From: Idiomarina sp. UBA6142
Lineage (GTDB): Bacteria; Pseudomonadota; Gammaproteobacteria; Enterobacterales; Alteromonadaceae
Length of the DNA stretch: 8,817 nucleotides
Direction: 5' to 3'
Assembly (NCBI GenBank): GCA_002423905.1
Contig: DIVC01000085.1
Span: 4,704 to 13,520, forward strand
The notes beneath the pieces are model-generated. The model did no database searches. It was not told where the DNA came from and worked only from the letters and a program-made list of their open reading frames with translations. The translations under genes and the position numbers were made by a program. Shown here piece by piece: positions 1-6,103 of this stretch (positions within the stretch are counted from its first letter, which is position 1; each line of letters opens with the position of its first letter).

Positions 1-73
1 AACCTCGGTTTGAAAAAGTGTCTTCTACCATACGCTTGCGAATACACTGAAATCAATAAGGTAAATAACCGCG

Positions 74-102
74 TAACGCAGAAACAGGTTGAATTAACGC
101 AG
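74..102 (+). repeat. Tandem 8-bp direct repeat upstream of cysE
   Basis: TAACGCAG occurs at 74-81 and again at 95-102, start to start 21 bp, which is two turns of the DNA helix. The second copy overlaps the proposed -35 element of the cysE promoter. Two copies on the same helical face next to a promoter is the usual layout for a site bound by a dimeric or tandem regulator. I do not recognise the motif, and chance cannot be excluded for 8 bp. Confidence 0.45.
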
Positions 103-123
103 CTCAGCGGTTCTTGGTATACT
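94..123 (+). promoter_or_regulatory. Likely sigma70 promoter of cysE with extended -10
   Basis: The -10 is TATACT at 118-123, preceded by TGG at 115-117, which gives the extended -10 form TGnTATACT. A partial -35, TTAACG at 94-99, lies 18 bp upstream. Transcription would start near 130, leaving a leader of about 30 nt before the cysE start codon. The extended -10 can compensate for the weak -35. The bases before it (1-93) hold no gene that I can support. Confidence 0.55.
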
Positions 124-158
124 GTCTACTATTATTGTGAGCTAGCAAAGAAGGTGTC

Positions 159-950
159 ATGTTTTCTCGTATGCGCGAAGATATCCGCAGTGTTTATGCA
201 CGCGACCCAGCCGCCCGTCATTGGTTTGAGGTGTTGACCACCTATCCGGGCCTACATGCTATTTGGTGCCACCGTATGAGTCATAAATTGTGGCGCTGGC
301 GGTTGTTGTGGTTAGCTCGCTTTATCTCAACCCTAGCGCGCTGGTTCACCGGTATTGAAATACATCCTGGGGCTAAGATTGGTCGGCGCTTTTTTATTGA
401 TCATGGTATGGGCGTGGTGATTGGCGAAACCGCTGAAATTGGCGACGATGTTACGATTTATCACGGCGTTACTTTGGGTGGAACCAGTTGGGCTAAAGGT
501 AAACGGCATCCCACCCTTGGTCATGGGGTAGTGATTGGAGCGGGTGCGAAAGTGCTCGGACCAATTACTATCGGCGATAATGCGCGCATTGGTTCTAACG
601 CCGTGGTGATTAAATCAGTGCCTGCGGCGACTACCGTCACCGGTATTCCGGCTCGAGTAGCCCGTTCACCGCAAGATGCCGAAGTGAGTGCCCGGCGAGC
701 GGCAATGGCGAAAGAATATGGTTTTGATGCCTACGCGATTGCAGCGGATAACCCAGACCCAGTCGCTACCGCACTTGGTCGTATGCTTGACCACGTTCAT
801 GTGCTCGATCAGAAAGTTGCCGATTTGTGCAAGGCGGTCAATCATTTGGGGGGTAATGTTTGTGACGAAATTCCGCAAGTGAACATTGAAGACGAAGATA
901 TTATTAGTGCTGAGCGACAGGCAGCAGCTGAGCGAAACCAGCACCAGTAA
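159..950 (+). CDS. cysE: Serine O-acetyltransferase (CysE)
   Basis: Transfers an acetyl group from acetyl-CoA to L-serine, making O-acetylserine, the carbon skeleton for cysteine; a cytoplasmic enzyme. The protein has 263 residues. A short helical N-terminus (about 1-60) is followed by a left-handed beta-helix of hexapeptide repeats (about 66-167). Family active-site positions are visible: Glu67 in EIHP (the place of E. coli Asp143), His82 in IDHGMG and His117 in KRHP, plus the GIPARV end of the catalytic core. This is the shorter N-terminal type found in many non-enteric bacteria; E. coli CysE has a longer helical N-domain. Residues 168-263 form a polar, charged C-terminal tail without the terminal Ile that lets E. 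coli CysE dock into CysK. AGAAGG lies 4 nt before the ATG. In many gammaproteobacteria cysE sits before iscR; here a convergent cold shock gene follows instead. Confidence is high for the enzyme. Confidence 0.96.
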   Translation: MFSRMREDIRSVYARDPAARHWFEVLTTYPGLHAIWCHRMSHKLWRWRLLWLARFISTLARWFTGIEIHPGAKIGRRFFIDHGMGVVIGETAEIGDDVTIYHGVTLGGTSWAKGKRHPTLGHGVVIGAGAKVLGPITIGDNARIGSNAVVIKSVPAATTVTGIPARVARSPQDAEVSARRAAMAKEYGFDAYAIAADNPDPVATALGRMLDHVHVLDQKVADLCKAVNHLGGNVCDEIPQVNIEDEDIISAERQAAAERNQHQ

Positions 951-962
951 GCAAGTAACCAT

Positions 963-992
963 AAAAAAAGCCGCTCAATGAGCGGCTTTTTT
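963..992. terminator. Bidirectional intrinsic terminator between cysE and csp
   Basis: A 7-bp GC-rich stem, GCCGCTC (970-976) with GAGCGGC (980-986), closes a 3-nt loop. Seven A residues (963-969) precede it and six T residues (987-992) follow, so it reads as a hairpin plus U-tract on both strands. It lies 12 bases after the cysE stop and 16 bases after the convergent csp stop, and can serve both. Confidence 0.93.
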
Positions 993-1008
993 GTAACGCA
1001 AACCTAAA

Positions 1009-1215
1009 TTACATAGGAACTACGTTAGAAGCTTGTGGGCCTTTTGGACCTTGTTCAATAGTGAACTGAACTTTTTGGCCTTCAGCTAAGGTTTTGAAAC
1101 CGTCTGATTGGATAGCAGAGAAGTGAACGAATACGTCAGCGCCTTGCTCTTGCTCGATGAAACCGAAGCCTTTGGCTTCGTTAAAGAATTTTACTTTACC
1201 AGTTACAGTTGCCAT
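1009..1215 (-). CDS. CspA-family cold shock protein
   Basis: A single cold shock domain of 68 residues that binds single-stranded RNA and DNA and acts as an RNA chaperone, melting structures that block translation in the cold or in fast growth. The oligosaccharide-binding fold has RNP1 as KGFGFI (15-20) and RNP2 as VFVHF (28-32), with the aromatic residues Phe10, Phe11, Phe17, Phe19, Phe29, His31 and Phe32 that stack on bases. The length is normal for the family (about 67-70). The start is fixed by a GAGGA Shine-Dalgarno sequence (1224-1228 on the plus strand), 8 nt before the ATG. It is a monocistronic unit with its own strong promoter and a long leader, the arrangement of cold-inducible cspA genes. 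Sequence alone does not tell which paralogue it is, so no symbol is given. Confidence 0.96.
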   Translation of the reverse strand: MATVTGKVKFFNEAKGFGFIEQEQGADVFVHFSAIQSDGFKTLAEGQKVQFTIEQGPKGPQASNVVPM

Positions 1216-1352
1216 GCTTGAAATCCTCGTAGTGCATGTAAAAAATCAGGGTATTGCTAATAAAAATACGTGTATTCCTTGGGACTTACAAAACGAGGTA
1301 CAGCAATAGACTTCGTAACAGGCCACAATCAGACAGCCGAATTTTTCTAGCG
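1216..1352 (-). promoter_or_regulatory. Long structured 5' leader of csp mRNA
   Basis: From the predicted start near 1352 the leader is about 137 nt, close to the long leader of E. coli cspA (about 160 nt). It contains competing complementary segments (plus-strand positions): A 1302-1308 with E 1252-1258 (7 bp), B 1293-1298 with the Shine-Dalgarno region F 1225-1230 (CCTCGT with ACGAGG, 6 bp), C 1272-1276 with D 1265-1269 (hairpin of 4 usable pairs), and D with 1251-1255 inside E (5 bp). The A-E and D-E pairings exclude each other, and B-F crosses A-E. This is what a temperature-responsive switch would need. I see no clear match to the E. coli cold box. No folding energies were computed. Confidence 0.6.
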
Positions 1353-1358
1353 CTGGTC

Positions 1359-1386
1359 AGTATACGCTCAATCTAGACCCTGTCAA
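1359..1386 (-). promoter_or_regulatory. Strong sigma70 promoter of csp with AT-rich UP-like region
   Basis: On the minus strand, a perfect -35 TTGACA (1386-1381) is followed after 16 bp by -10 TATACT (1364-1359). Immediately upstream (1387-1402) is an A/T-rich stretch that includes GATAAAAGTTTAT, in the position of an UP element contacted by the RNA polymerase alpha subunit. Transcription would start near 1352. Near-consensus strength suits a highly expressed cold shock gene. Confidence 0.82.
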
Positions 1387-1415
1387 ATAAACTTTTATCA
1401 ACAACGACACAGGGT
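1377..1415. repeat. Inverted repeat flanking the csp -35/UP region
   Basis: ACCCTGT (1377-1383) and ACAGGGT (1409-1415) are perfect 7-bp inverted copies separated by 25 bp. The left arm overlaps the csp -35 hexamer, and the right arm lies 11 bases past the stop of the isochorismatase-family gene. It could be a weak post-gene hairpin for that gene or an operator at the csp promoter. There is no U-tract, so it is not a typical intrinsic terminator. Confidence 0.35.
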
Positions 1416-1425
1416 TAGCGACCAA

Positions 1426-1977
1426 CTACAGTGCACGAAGCCATTTTTTGCTGATTTGCTTAAAGGTTTTAGTCGCTGAATTATGTAGCCATTCAAACGC
1501 CACCATCTCGCTGGTAACACGTTGCATGCCCAATGCACTGAGTCGGGATAGTGCGGCTTGCTTGTCACTGGCGCGGCGTGAACCACAGCCATCCTCAACC
1601 ACAAATACCTGATAGCCAGCGAGTTGCAGTTCGATAGCCGTTTGCAACACACAAACATGGGTTTCCATGCCACAAATCACTACTTGAGGGCGCTGGTAGT
1701 TGGCTAAAGTGCTGGCAAAGTGCGGTTCTTGTAGCGCACTAAAGTGACTCTTTTCGATCACCGTTGCGCTGGCAACAATCGACTGCAAAGCGTCAACGGT
1801 ATGGCCAAGCCCGCGTGGGTATTGCTCAGTAATCAGCCGTGGCACGGCTAATTCGGCGGCAATTTCAGCCAACCATTTGATCCGCACGATGGCCTCACTG
1901 CCCTGGTCAATGACCTGGGCAAGATTGCCTTGCACGTCGATGATAATAAAAATGCTTTGCTCGGCTTTTACCAGCAT
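1426..1977 (-). CDS. Isochorismatase-family cysteine hydrolase
   Basis: A 183-residue cytoplasmic hydrolase of the isochorismatase-like fold. The catalytic triad is recognisable: Asp14 in IIIDVQGNL, Lys76 in VIEKSHFSAL and Cys109 in CGMETHVCVLQTA, preceded by the usual Gly-Met cis-peptide region. The TEQYPRGLGHT segment (50-60) resembles the ISOC1/2-like and YcaC-like branch more than true siderophore isochorismatases, and no enterobactin-type genes are nearby, so isochorismate is unlikely to be the substrate. The substrate is unknown. The frame stays open upstream to a TTG at 2055, but I choose the ATG at 1977 because GGAG lies 8 nt before it and the family fold begins there. It is divergent from the GGDEF gene and lies upstream of, and in the same direction as, csp, which has its own promoter. 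Confidence 0.88.
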   Translation of the reverse strand: MLVKAEQSIFIIIDVQGNLAQVIDQGSEAIVRIKWLAEIAAELAVPRLITEQYPRGLGHTVDALQSIVASATVIEKSHFSALQEPHFASTLANYQRPQVVICGMETHVCVLQTAIELQLAGYQVFVVEDGCGSRRASDKQAALSRLSALGMQRVTSEMVAFEWLHNSATKTFKQISKKWLRAL

Positions 1978-2115
1978 CAGCGTTGCTCCGAGTTGCGGGC
2001 CTAGTGCATCCCAGTGTGCCGCAAGCAAGCACGTCAGGTAAAGACAGAATTCCAACTAGTCAGTCGCGAAGTTTCAGAGTACAGTGTGGAGTAATTGTTT
2101 AGTTGGATTGCACCC

Positions 2116-3129
2116 ATGGATTCGATCGGAACAGCTCCGCTATCTACCCACATAAATCTTTGGCAGCATTTTCGCCTGTTAGCTATGCGCATGATCTATT
2201 TCGGCGCGGCTTTGGTGTTGTTGTTGATTACCATTCTGAAAGGTTTTGAGCAAAAGTGGCTCCACAGTTTGTCAGTGTTTGCTGTCGCGATCGGTTTTTT
2301 GCTGGTTGGTGTCGTGTTTAGGAAGCAGTTGGCCCCGCAGTGGATTAATTTTGTCTGTATCGTGGCACTCGGTGTGTTGGCTAGTTTAGCGATGAAATCG
2401 GGCGGGATAGCCGGGGTGTATTGGGTGTACCCGATTCTTGCCATGGTGTTTTTCATGTTTGACCGGGCTATTTTTGTGCTCGTAATCATGCTTATTTATG
2501 CCGTATTTGCGGCGGTAACGTACCGTTTTTTACCCTTCGAATATGCGTGGCAAATCGCTGTTTCTATGCTGGTACTTATTGGTGTTGGCACGGTTTTTTT
2601 AGTGATGATGGCGGGTATGCAGCGTAATCTCATTCAAGCCAATGCAACGGATACCTTAACCGGTTGCTACCATCGTGATTATTTAGAACAGATCGTAAAA
2701 CAACAGATCAGCAAAGCCGAGAAACTTGATCGGCCACTCAGTATTATTCAGCTTGATTTAGATAGCTTTCGGCTGGTCAACGATAAATATGGTTATCTGT
2801 TTGGTGATCGGGTGCTGCAAGAAACCGCTGCGCGTATTCGCCGGCTCATTCGCGATACCGATATCATTGTGCGTAGCAATGGTGGCCAATTCAGTATCGT
2901 GATGCCAGATACCCCGCTAAAATTAGCTGTCGAGATGGGTAGTGATATTCTCAACCGTATTCGGCATGAGCCTTATATGGTAAAAACCATGATGACGACC
3001 ATTGCTGCGAGCGCTGGTATTGCGCAGCACAAAACTGGAAATAATTGGCAAGATCTGGTTGAAGCGGTGGATACCGCCATGGATCGTGCTAAAAAGCAGG
3101 GTCGTAATCGGCTGAAAGTTGCGCAATAA
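2116..3129 (+). CDS. Six-TM membrane protein with degenerate GGDEF domain
   Basis: A 337-residue inner-membrane protein. About six hydrophobic segments (roughly 25-43, 50-68, 75-93, 97-115, 117-137, 143-166) are followed by a cytoplasmic GGDEF domain (179-337). Active diguanylate cyclases make c-di-GMP from two GTP. Here the signature is NGGQF (255-259): the metal-binding acid and the following Glu of GG(D/E)EF are replaced by Gly and Gln. Other family features remain: DTLTG at 179-183, Asp214 and Asp216 in DLDSF, Asn222 and Asp231 of the nucleotide pocket, SAGIA, and AKKQGRNRL near the end. The RxxD inhibitory-site motif (Arg246-Asp249) is intact and correctly placed five residues before the signature. 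I therefore expect no cyclase activity but possible c-di-GMP binding. The membrane sensor matches no named domain I know. The start is uncertain: the ATG at 2116 has a weak GGA at 8 nt, and a TTG at 2095 sits only 3 nt after GGAG and would add 7 residues. Confidence 0.88.
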   Translation: MDSIGTAPLSTHINLWQHFRLLAMRMIYFGAALVLLLITILKGFEQKWLHSLSVFAVAIGFLLVGVVFRKQLAPQWINFVCIVALGVLASLAMKSGGIAGVYWVYPILAMVFFMFDRAIFVLVIMLIYAVFAAVTYRFLPFEYAWQIAVSMLVLIGVGTVFLVMMAGMQRNLIQANATDTLTGCYHRDYLEQIVKQQISKAEKLDRPLSIIQLDLDSFRLVNDKYGYLFGDRVLQETAARIRRLIRDTDIIVRSNGGQFSIVMPDTPLKLAVEMGSDILNRIRHEPYMVKTMMTTIAASAGIAQHKTGNNWQDLVEAVDTAMDRAKKQGRNRLKVAQ

Positions 3130-3131
3130 AT

Positions 3132-3160
3132 TTGCACCATAACCTCGCTCTGGCTACAAT
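3132..3160 (+). promoter_or_regulatory. Candidate promoter of purE-purK
   Basis: The -10 TACAAT (3155-3160) matches five of six consensus bases. A weak -35 beginning TTG (TTGCAC, 3132-3137) lies 17 bp upstream, just after the stop of the GGDEF gene. The start would be near 3167, giving a leader of about 22 nt. I found no well-spaced PurR operator here. Confidence 0.45.
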
Positions 3161-3189
3161 TCGCACCTTTCCCAAAGGAGCAGCAGCGC

Positions 3190-3681
3190 ATGACCCCAGT
3201 ACTTATTCTTATGGGCTCGCAATCTGACTGGCCGGTGATGCAACATGCGGCCACCATGTTAAATGATTTAGGCGTGCCATGGCAGGCTCGTGTTGTTTCT
3301 GCGCATCGCACCCCTGACTTACTGCAAACTACCATGCAACAAGCTGAAATTAATGGTGTTCCGGTAGTTATTGCCGGTGCTGGCGGTGCCGCGCATCTGC
3401 CCGGTATGTTGGCTGCCTTTACCGCCATCCCAGTGTTGGGCGTGCCGGTATCTAGTAAGCAGTTGAAAGGCCTTGATAGCTTGTTATCCATTGTACAAAT
3501 GCCGAAAGGTGTTGCGGTGGGGACCTTAGCCATCGGTGAGGCCGGTGCGGCCAATGCCGGTTTGTTAGCGGCACAAATTATCGGTGTCACCAATGCGGAT
3601 GTGCGTGCTCGGGTTCAGGCGTTTCGCGCCGCCCAACGTGAGCATGTGATGAACGGACCGAGTCTGGAATTGCCGCAATGA
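3190..3681 (+). CDS. purE: N5-carboxyaminoimidazole ribonucleotide mutase (PurE)
   Basis: Moves the carboxyl group of N5-CAIR to carbon 4 of the imidazole, giving CAIR in de novo purine synthesis; a cytoplasmic enzyme, octameric in the family. The 163 residues match class I bacterial PurE in length and motifs: MGSQSDW (8-14) binding the substrate phosphate, SAHRTP (37-42) with the catalytic His39, [11 protein letters not shown] (63-73), and [15 protein letters not shown] in the second half. Presence of purK next door supports the class I mutase rather than the class II AIR carboxylase. AAAGGAG ends at 3180, 9 nt before the ATG. Its TGA stop overlaps the purK ATG, so translation of the two is probably coupled. 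Confidence 0.97.
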   Translation: MTPVLILMGSQSDWPVMQHAATMLNDLGVPWQARVVSAHRTPDLLQTTMQQAEINGVPVVIAGAGGAAHLPGMLAAFTAIPVLGVPVSSKQLKGLDSLLSIVQMPKGVAVGTLAIGEAGAANAGLLAAQIIGVTNADVRARVQAFRAAQREHVMNGPSLELPQ

Positions 3682-4763
3682 AGCTCCTGTTTAGCGGCGA
3701 CGGCCAACTCGGGCAGATGTTGGGCGCTAGCGCCATTCAACATGGCCATGAATGTTTGCTGTACAGCACCCGTAACCAACAGGTGAAGCCGCTATCTGCG
3801 CAATTACCGCTAGCCATGACATTGGCTGAGGCGATTGCGTGGGCTGATGTAGTTAGCTGGGAACATGAAGATATTCCAGCTGACGTAATAACGCTCGCCC
3901 AGCATAAATTCTTGATGGACCCTGCACGGATTCAACGTTTGACTGATCGCCGTGCCGAGAAAAAACTGTTTGATGATTGCGGCGTGCCCACTTCGCCATG
4001 GCACAGCTACCAAAATCGTGCAGAGCTCGAGCAGCTGCTGCAGAGCAGCAAGCACGACTTGGTGCTAAAAGCAGCTCGCGGTGGATACGATGGCAAGGGT
4101 CAGTGGCGGTTCCGAATTGGTGATGATGCCGCCGCCATAGCTGTGACAGCTGGGCAGCAAGCGGGTATTGCTGAACAGCTCATCGGTTTTGACCACGAGG
4201 TATCGTTAGTCGGTGTGCGTGCTCACGATGGCAGCATCGTCTGTTACCCATTAATCACCAACGTGCATCGTAACGGTATTTTGAGTTATAGCGTGGCGGC
4301 TGCAAGCGCTGTGCCAATAGCCTTGCAGCAAGAAGCTGAACGCTGTTTTAAAGCGCTCACCGATGCATTGCAGTATGTTGGTGTATTGGCGATTGAATTT
4401 TTTGTGGTCGGTGAGGGTGAGCAGGCGCAACTATTAGTCAATGAAATTGCGCCACGGGTTCATAATTCTGGCCATTGGACCATGCACGGGGCATCAGCGA
4501 GCCAGTTTGACCTGCACATTCGTGCGCTGACCGGTATGCCGCTACCACAACTGCAGGTGCGACCGACCTTGATGCTGAATGTGATTGGCGTAGAAAGTAT
4601 TCCGTCAGGATTATGGCATCACTCACAAACCAGTTGTCACTGGTACAACAAAACGCCACAACCGGGCCGCAAAGTCGGCCATGTGAATATTCAGATAGAC
4701 GATCTAAAAAGCGCTGTGGGCTGGGTTGAAACTTGGGCTGAACGCCTGCAAGTGCTGGCTTAG
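3678..4763 (+). CDS. purK: N5-carboxyaminoimidazole ribonucleotide synthase (PurK)
   Basis: ATP-grasp enzyme that carboxylates AIR with bicarbonate and ATP to N5-CAIR, the substrate of PurE. It has 361 residues, near the E. coli length of about 355. An N-terminal nucleotide-fold segment carries GDGQLGQML (7-15). The central ATP-grasp domain has the glycine-rich loop [11 protein letters not shown] (131-141), and the metal and nucleotide site is [13 protein letters not shown] (255-267). The WEHEDIP segment near residue 60 also fits the family. The ATG overlaps the purE stop as ATGA, with no Shine-Dalgarno sequence of its own that stands out, consistent with reinitiation. The last codons and stop form one arm of a perfect hairpin shared with the convergent esterase gene. 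Confidence 0.97.
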   Translation: MKLLFSGDGQLGQMLGASAIQHGHECLLYSTRNQQVKPLSAQLPLAMTLAEAIAWADVVSWEHEDIPADVITLAQHKFLMDPARIQRLTDRRAEKKLFDDCGVPTSPWHSYQNRAELEQLLQSSKHDLVLKAARGGYDGKGQWRFRIGDDAAAIAVTAGQQAGIAEQLIGFDHEVSLVGVRAHDGSIVCYPLITNVHRNGILSYSVAAASAVPIALQQEAERCFKALTDALQYVGVLAIEFFVVGEGEQAQLLVNEIAPRVHNSGHWTMHGASASQFDLHIRALTGMPLPQLQVRPTLMLNVIGVESIPSGLWHHSQTSCHWYNKTPQPGRKVGHVNIQIDDLKSAVGWVETWAERLQVLA

Positions 4764-4780
4764 CCATTTTAAGCCAGCAC
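4752..4780. terminator. Perfect 11-bp hairpin containing both convergent stop codons
   Basis: GTGCTGGCTTA (4752-4762) and TAAGCCAGCAC (4770-4780) are perfect inverted copies with a 7-nt loop. The purK stop TAG (4761-4763) and the minus-strand esterase stop TAA (4771-4769) lie inside or at the edge of the stem. Neither strand has a U-tract after the stem, so it is not a classical intrinsic terminator. A transcription pause site, an mRNA 3'-end stabiliser or an end trimmed after Rho termination are possible. Confidence 0.55.
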
Positions 4781-5434
4781 CTGATTAAGCCAGAGCGCGA
4801 TCTGTTGTATCTGCTCAGCACAGACTTGATGTTGCATCGGATAACGCTGATAGCTGACGCTATAGCCATGTTGCTGCAACCATTGGTGCGCCTGTTGGCC
4901 CAATTGTTCGGCCACCACCGGGTCATGACTGCCATGTTGAAGCAAAATCGGCAACTGCTGGTTGGCGGGATGGCAGACAATCGACGCTGCGGTAGCCAGA
5001 TAGCTGGACATCACTAGCAGCCCACCAAGGCGCTGCGGGTGGCTTAATGCCGCCTCATAGACCACCGCGCCACCTTGCGAGAAACCAGCCAGTACAATGT
5101 GCTCGGCCTTGATACCGCGTTCGAGTTCACGCGCTATTAAGGCGTTCACTGCGGCAGCGGATTGGCGTAACTGTTGGGTATCTACCTCACGTTCAATCTG
5201 CATACTTAAAATATCGTACCAAGCCGGCATCACCATGCCGCCGTTAATAGTGACTCGACGCTTCGGCGCATGCGGAAAGATATACCGAACGTGCAGGTTA
5301 TCCGCTAGCTTTAGGTGCGGCACCACAGGGGCAAAGTCGTTACCATCGGCACCTAAGCCATGTAGCCAAATAACGCTGCGGTTGGCAGTCTGTGCTGGCT
5401 CAATTGCAACGCAGGGTAAAAGAGTAGTGGTCAC
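4769..5434 (-). CDS. EstB-type carboxylesterase/phospholipase, alpha/beta hydrolase
   Basis: A 221-residue cytoplasmic alpha/beta hydrolase of the phospholipase/carboxylesterase family (COG0400), which includes Pseudomonas fluorescens EstB and eukaryotic acyl-protein thioesterases. It hydrolyses carboxylic esters of short to medium chains; the physiological substrate is unknown. The oxyanion motif is HGLGADG (25-31), the nucleophile Ser119 lies in GFSQGG (117-122), and the triad is completed by Asp171 in HGSHDPVV and His202 in MQHQVC. The length is normal for the family and there is no signal peptide. The start is a GTG, supported by AAGAAGGA 7 nt upstream. That Shine-Dalgarno lies inside the last codons of the DUF502 gene, whose stop is 3 bases before the GTG, so the two are co-transcribed and probably coupled. 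Confidence 0.93.
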   Translation of the reverse strand: MTTTLLPCVAIEPAQTANRSVIWLHGLGADGNDFAPVVPHLKLADNLHVRYIFPHAPKRRVTINGGMVMPAWYDILSMQIEREVDTQQLRQSAAAVNALIARELERGIKAEHIVLAGFSQGGAVVYEAALSHPQRLGGLLVMSSYLATAASIVCHPANQQLPILLQHGSHDPVVAEQLGQQAHQWLQQHGYSVSYQRYPMQHQVCAEQIQQIALWLNQVLA

Positions 5435-5437
5435 AGG

Positions 5438-6049
5438 TTAATCCTTCTTGCTGCTGCCCATGCGGTTCTTACCGAGTCCGCCGCTAATAGTTAACTGCAT
5501 GGCTTCTGAAGGGCTCATGTCGAGAGATTCAACGGCACTCCGCGGCACAATGATCATGTAGCCACCGACGTTATAGCTCATCGGCAGGAGTACGGCGATA
5601 TGATCGTCATCCAGTAGTTTGGAGAGTTGGTCGCTGCTATCACCACTTTTTTTTGTGACGATGCCAATCAGTTTGATATCGCTACCCGGTAGCGTGACCA
5701 AAACCACCGACTCATCGCTAAAGTTGCTGCCAGACATCAGGTCAAATACGTCGGTTACAGTGCTGTAGAGCGTGCGTAATACCGGCATCCGCGCCATGAT
5801 TTTACCGGGTACGTTCCAAATTGCATTGATGAATGCCCAGCGGGCACTAAAACCAACTACTACTGCGATCAGCAAAAAGCTGATGAAGGCTAAACCATGA
5901 AAGTAAAAGTTTTCACCGAGTATGGCTATCCAGACCGGGCTAAGCCAAGTTTCTATGGTGGTTAGCAACCACGCCGCTAGCGCGATGGTAATCACTAATG
6001 GTAATAAAATCGTGAGGCCACGAAGCAAATACTGAATGGCGCGTTTCAT
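5438..6049 (-). CDS. DUF502 inner-membrane protein
   Basis: A 203-residue membrane protein of the DUF502 family, related to plant COV/LCV proteins of unknown biochemical function. Two transmembrane helices (about 9-31 and 50-68) are followed by a soluble domain. Family features include the PVLRTLYSTVTDVFD segment (about 89-103) and, near the end, VLLPMSYNVGGYMIIVPR then SAVESLDMSPSEAMQLTISGG, close to the conserved PTSGF, VPR and ISGG pattern of the family. The C-terminus is basic and polar. The ATG has only a weak AGAG-type Shine-Dalgarno. It is the first gene of a two-gene unit with the esterase and is divergent from the glutathione S-transferase gene across a 54-base gap. No function can be assigned from sequence. 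Confidence 0.9.
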   Translation of the reverse strand: MKRAIQYLLRGLTILLPLVITIALAAWLLTTIETWLSPVWIAILGENFYFHGLAFISFLLIAVVVGFSARWAFINAIWNVPGKIMARMPVLRTLYSTVTDVFDLMSGSNFSDESVVLVTLPGSDIKLIGIVTKKSGDSSDQLSKLLDDDHIAVLLPMSYNVGGYMIIVPRSAVESLDMSPSEAMQLTISGGLGKNRMGSSKKD

Positions 6050-6103
6050 TGTGATAATCTCTTGCCGATTGATACCATAGCTTAACGTCTTTAGAGGGCC
6101 AGT

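Noticed and set aside
3..50. Possible tail of an upstream gene ending with TGA at 48-50
   Set aside because: Only 15 codons are visible and they do not match a C-terminus I can recognise, for example TrmJ; it cannot be supported without upstream sequence.
1..237. Open frame running from the window edge through the cysE start (residues from a TTG at 10)
   Set aside because: It overlaps the first 79 bases of cysE in another frame, contains the cysE promoter, and its translation has no recognisable family features.
1978..2055. N-terminal extension of the isochorismatase-family protein from a TTG at 2055
   Set aside because: The ATG at 1977 has a well-spaced GGAG and begins at the family fold; the extra 26 residues have no counterpart and would use up the divergent promoter region.
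3122..3138. PurR-like operator GCGCAA-TTGCAC upstream of purE
   Set aside because: The half-sites GCAA and TTGC are 5 bases apart instead of the 4 of the E. coli PurR palindrome, the outer bases do not match, and it overlaps the stop codon of the previous gene.
2973..3593. Long minus-strand open frame of 206 codons across purE
   Set aside because: It is a shadow of the GGDEF and purE coding strands; the translation is a low-complexity Ala/Pro/Cys-rich product with no family motifs.
4438..4980. Minus-strand frame of 180 codons across the purK-esterase junction
   Set aside because: It overlaps two well-supported genes in other frames and shows no recognisable protein features.
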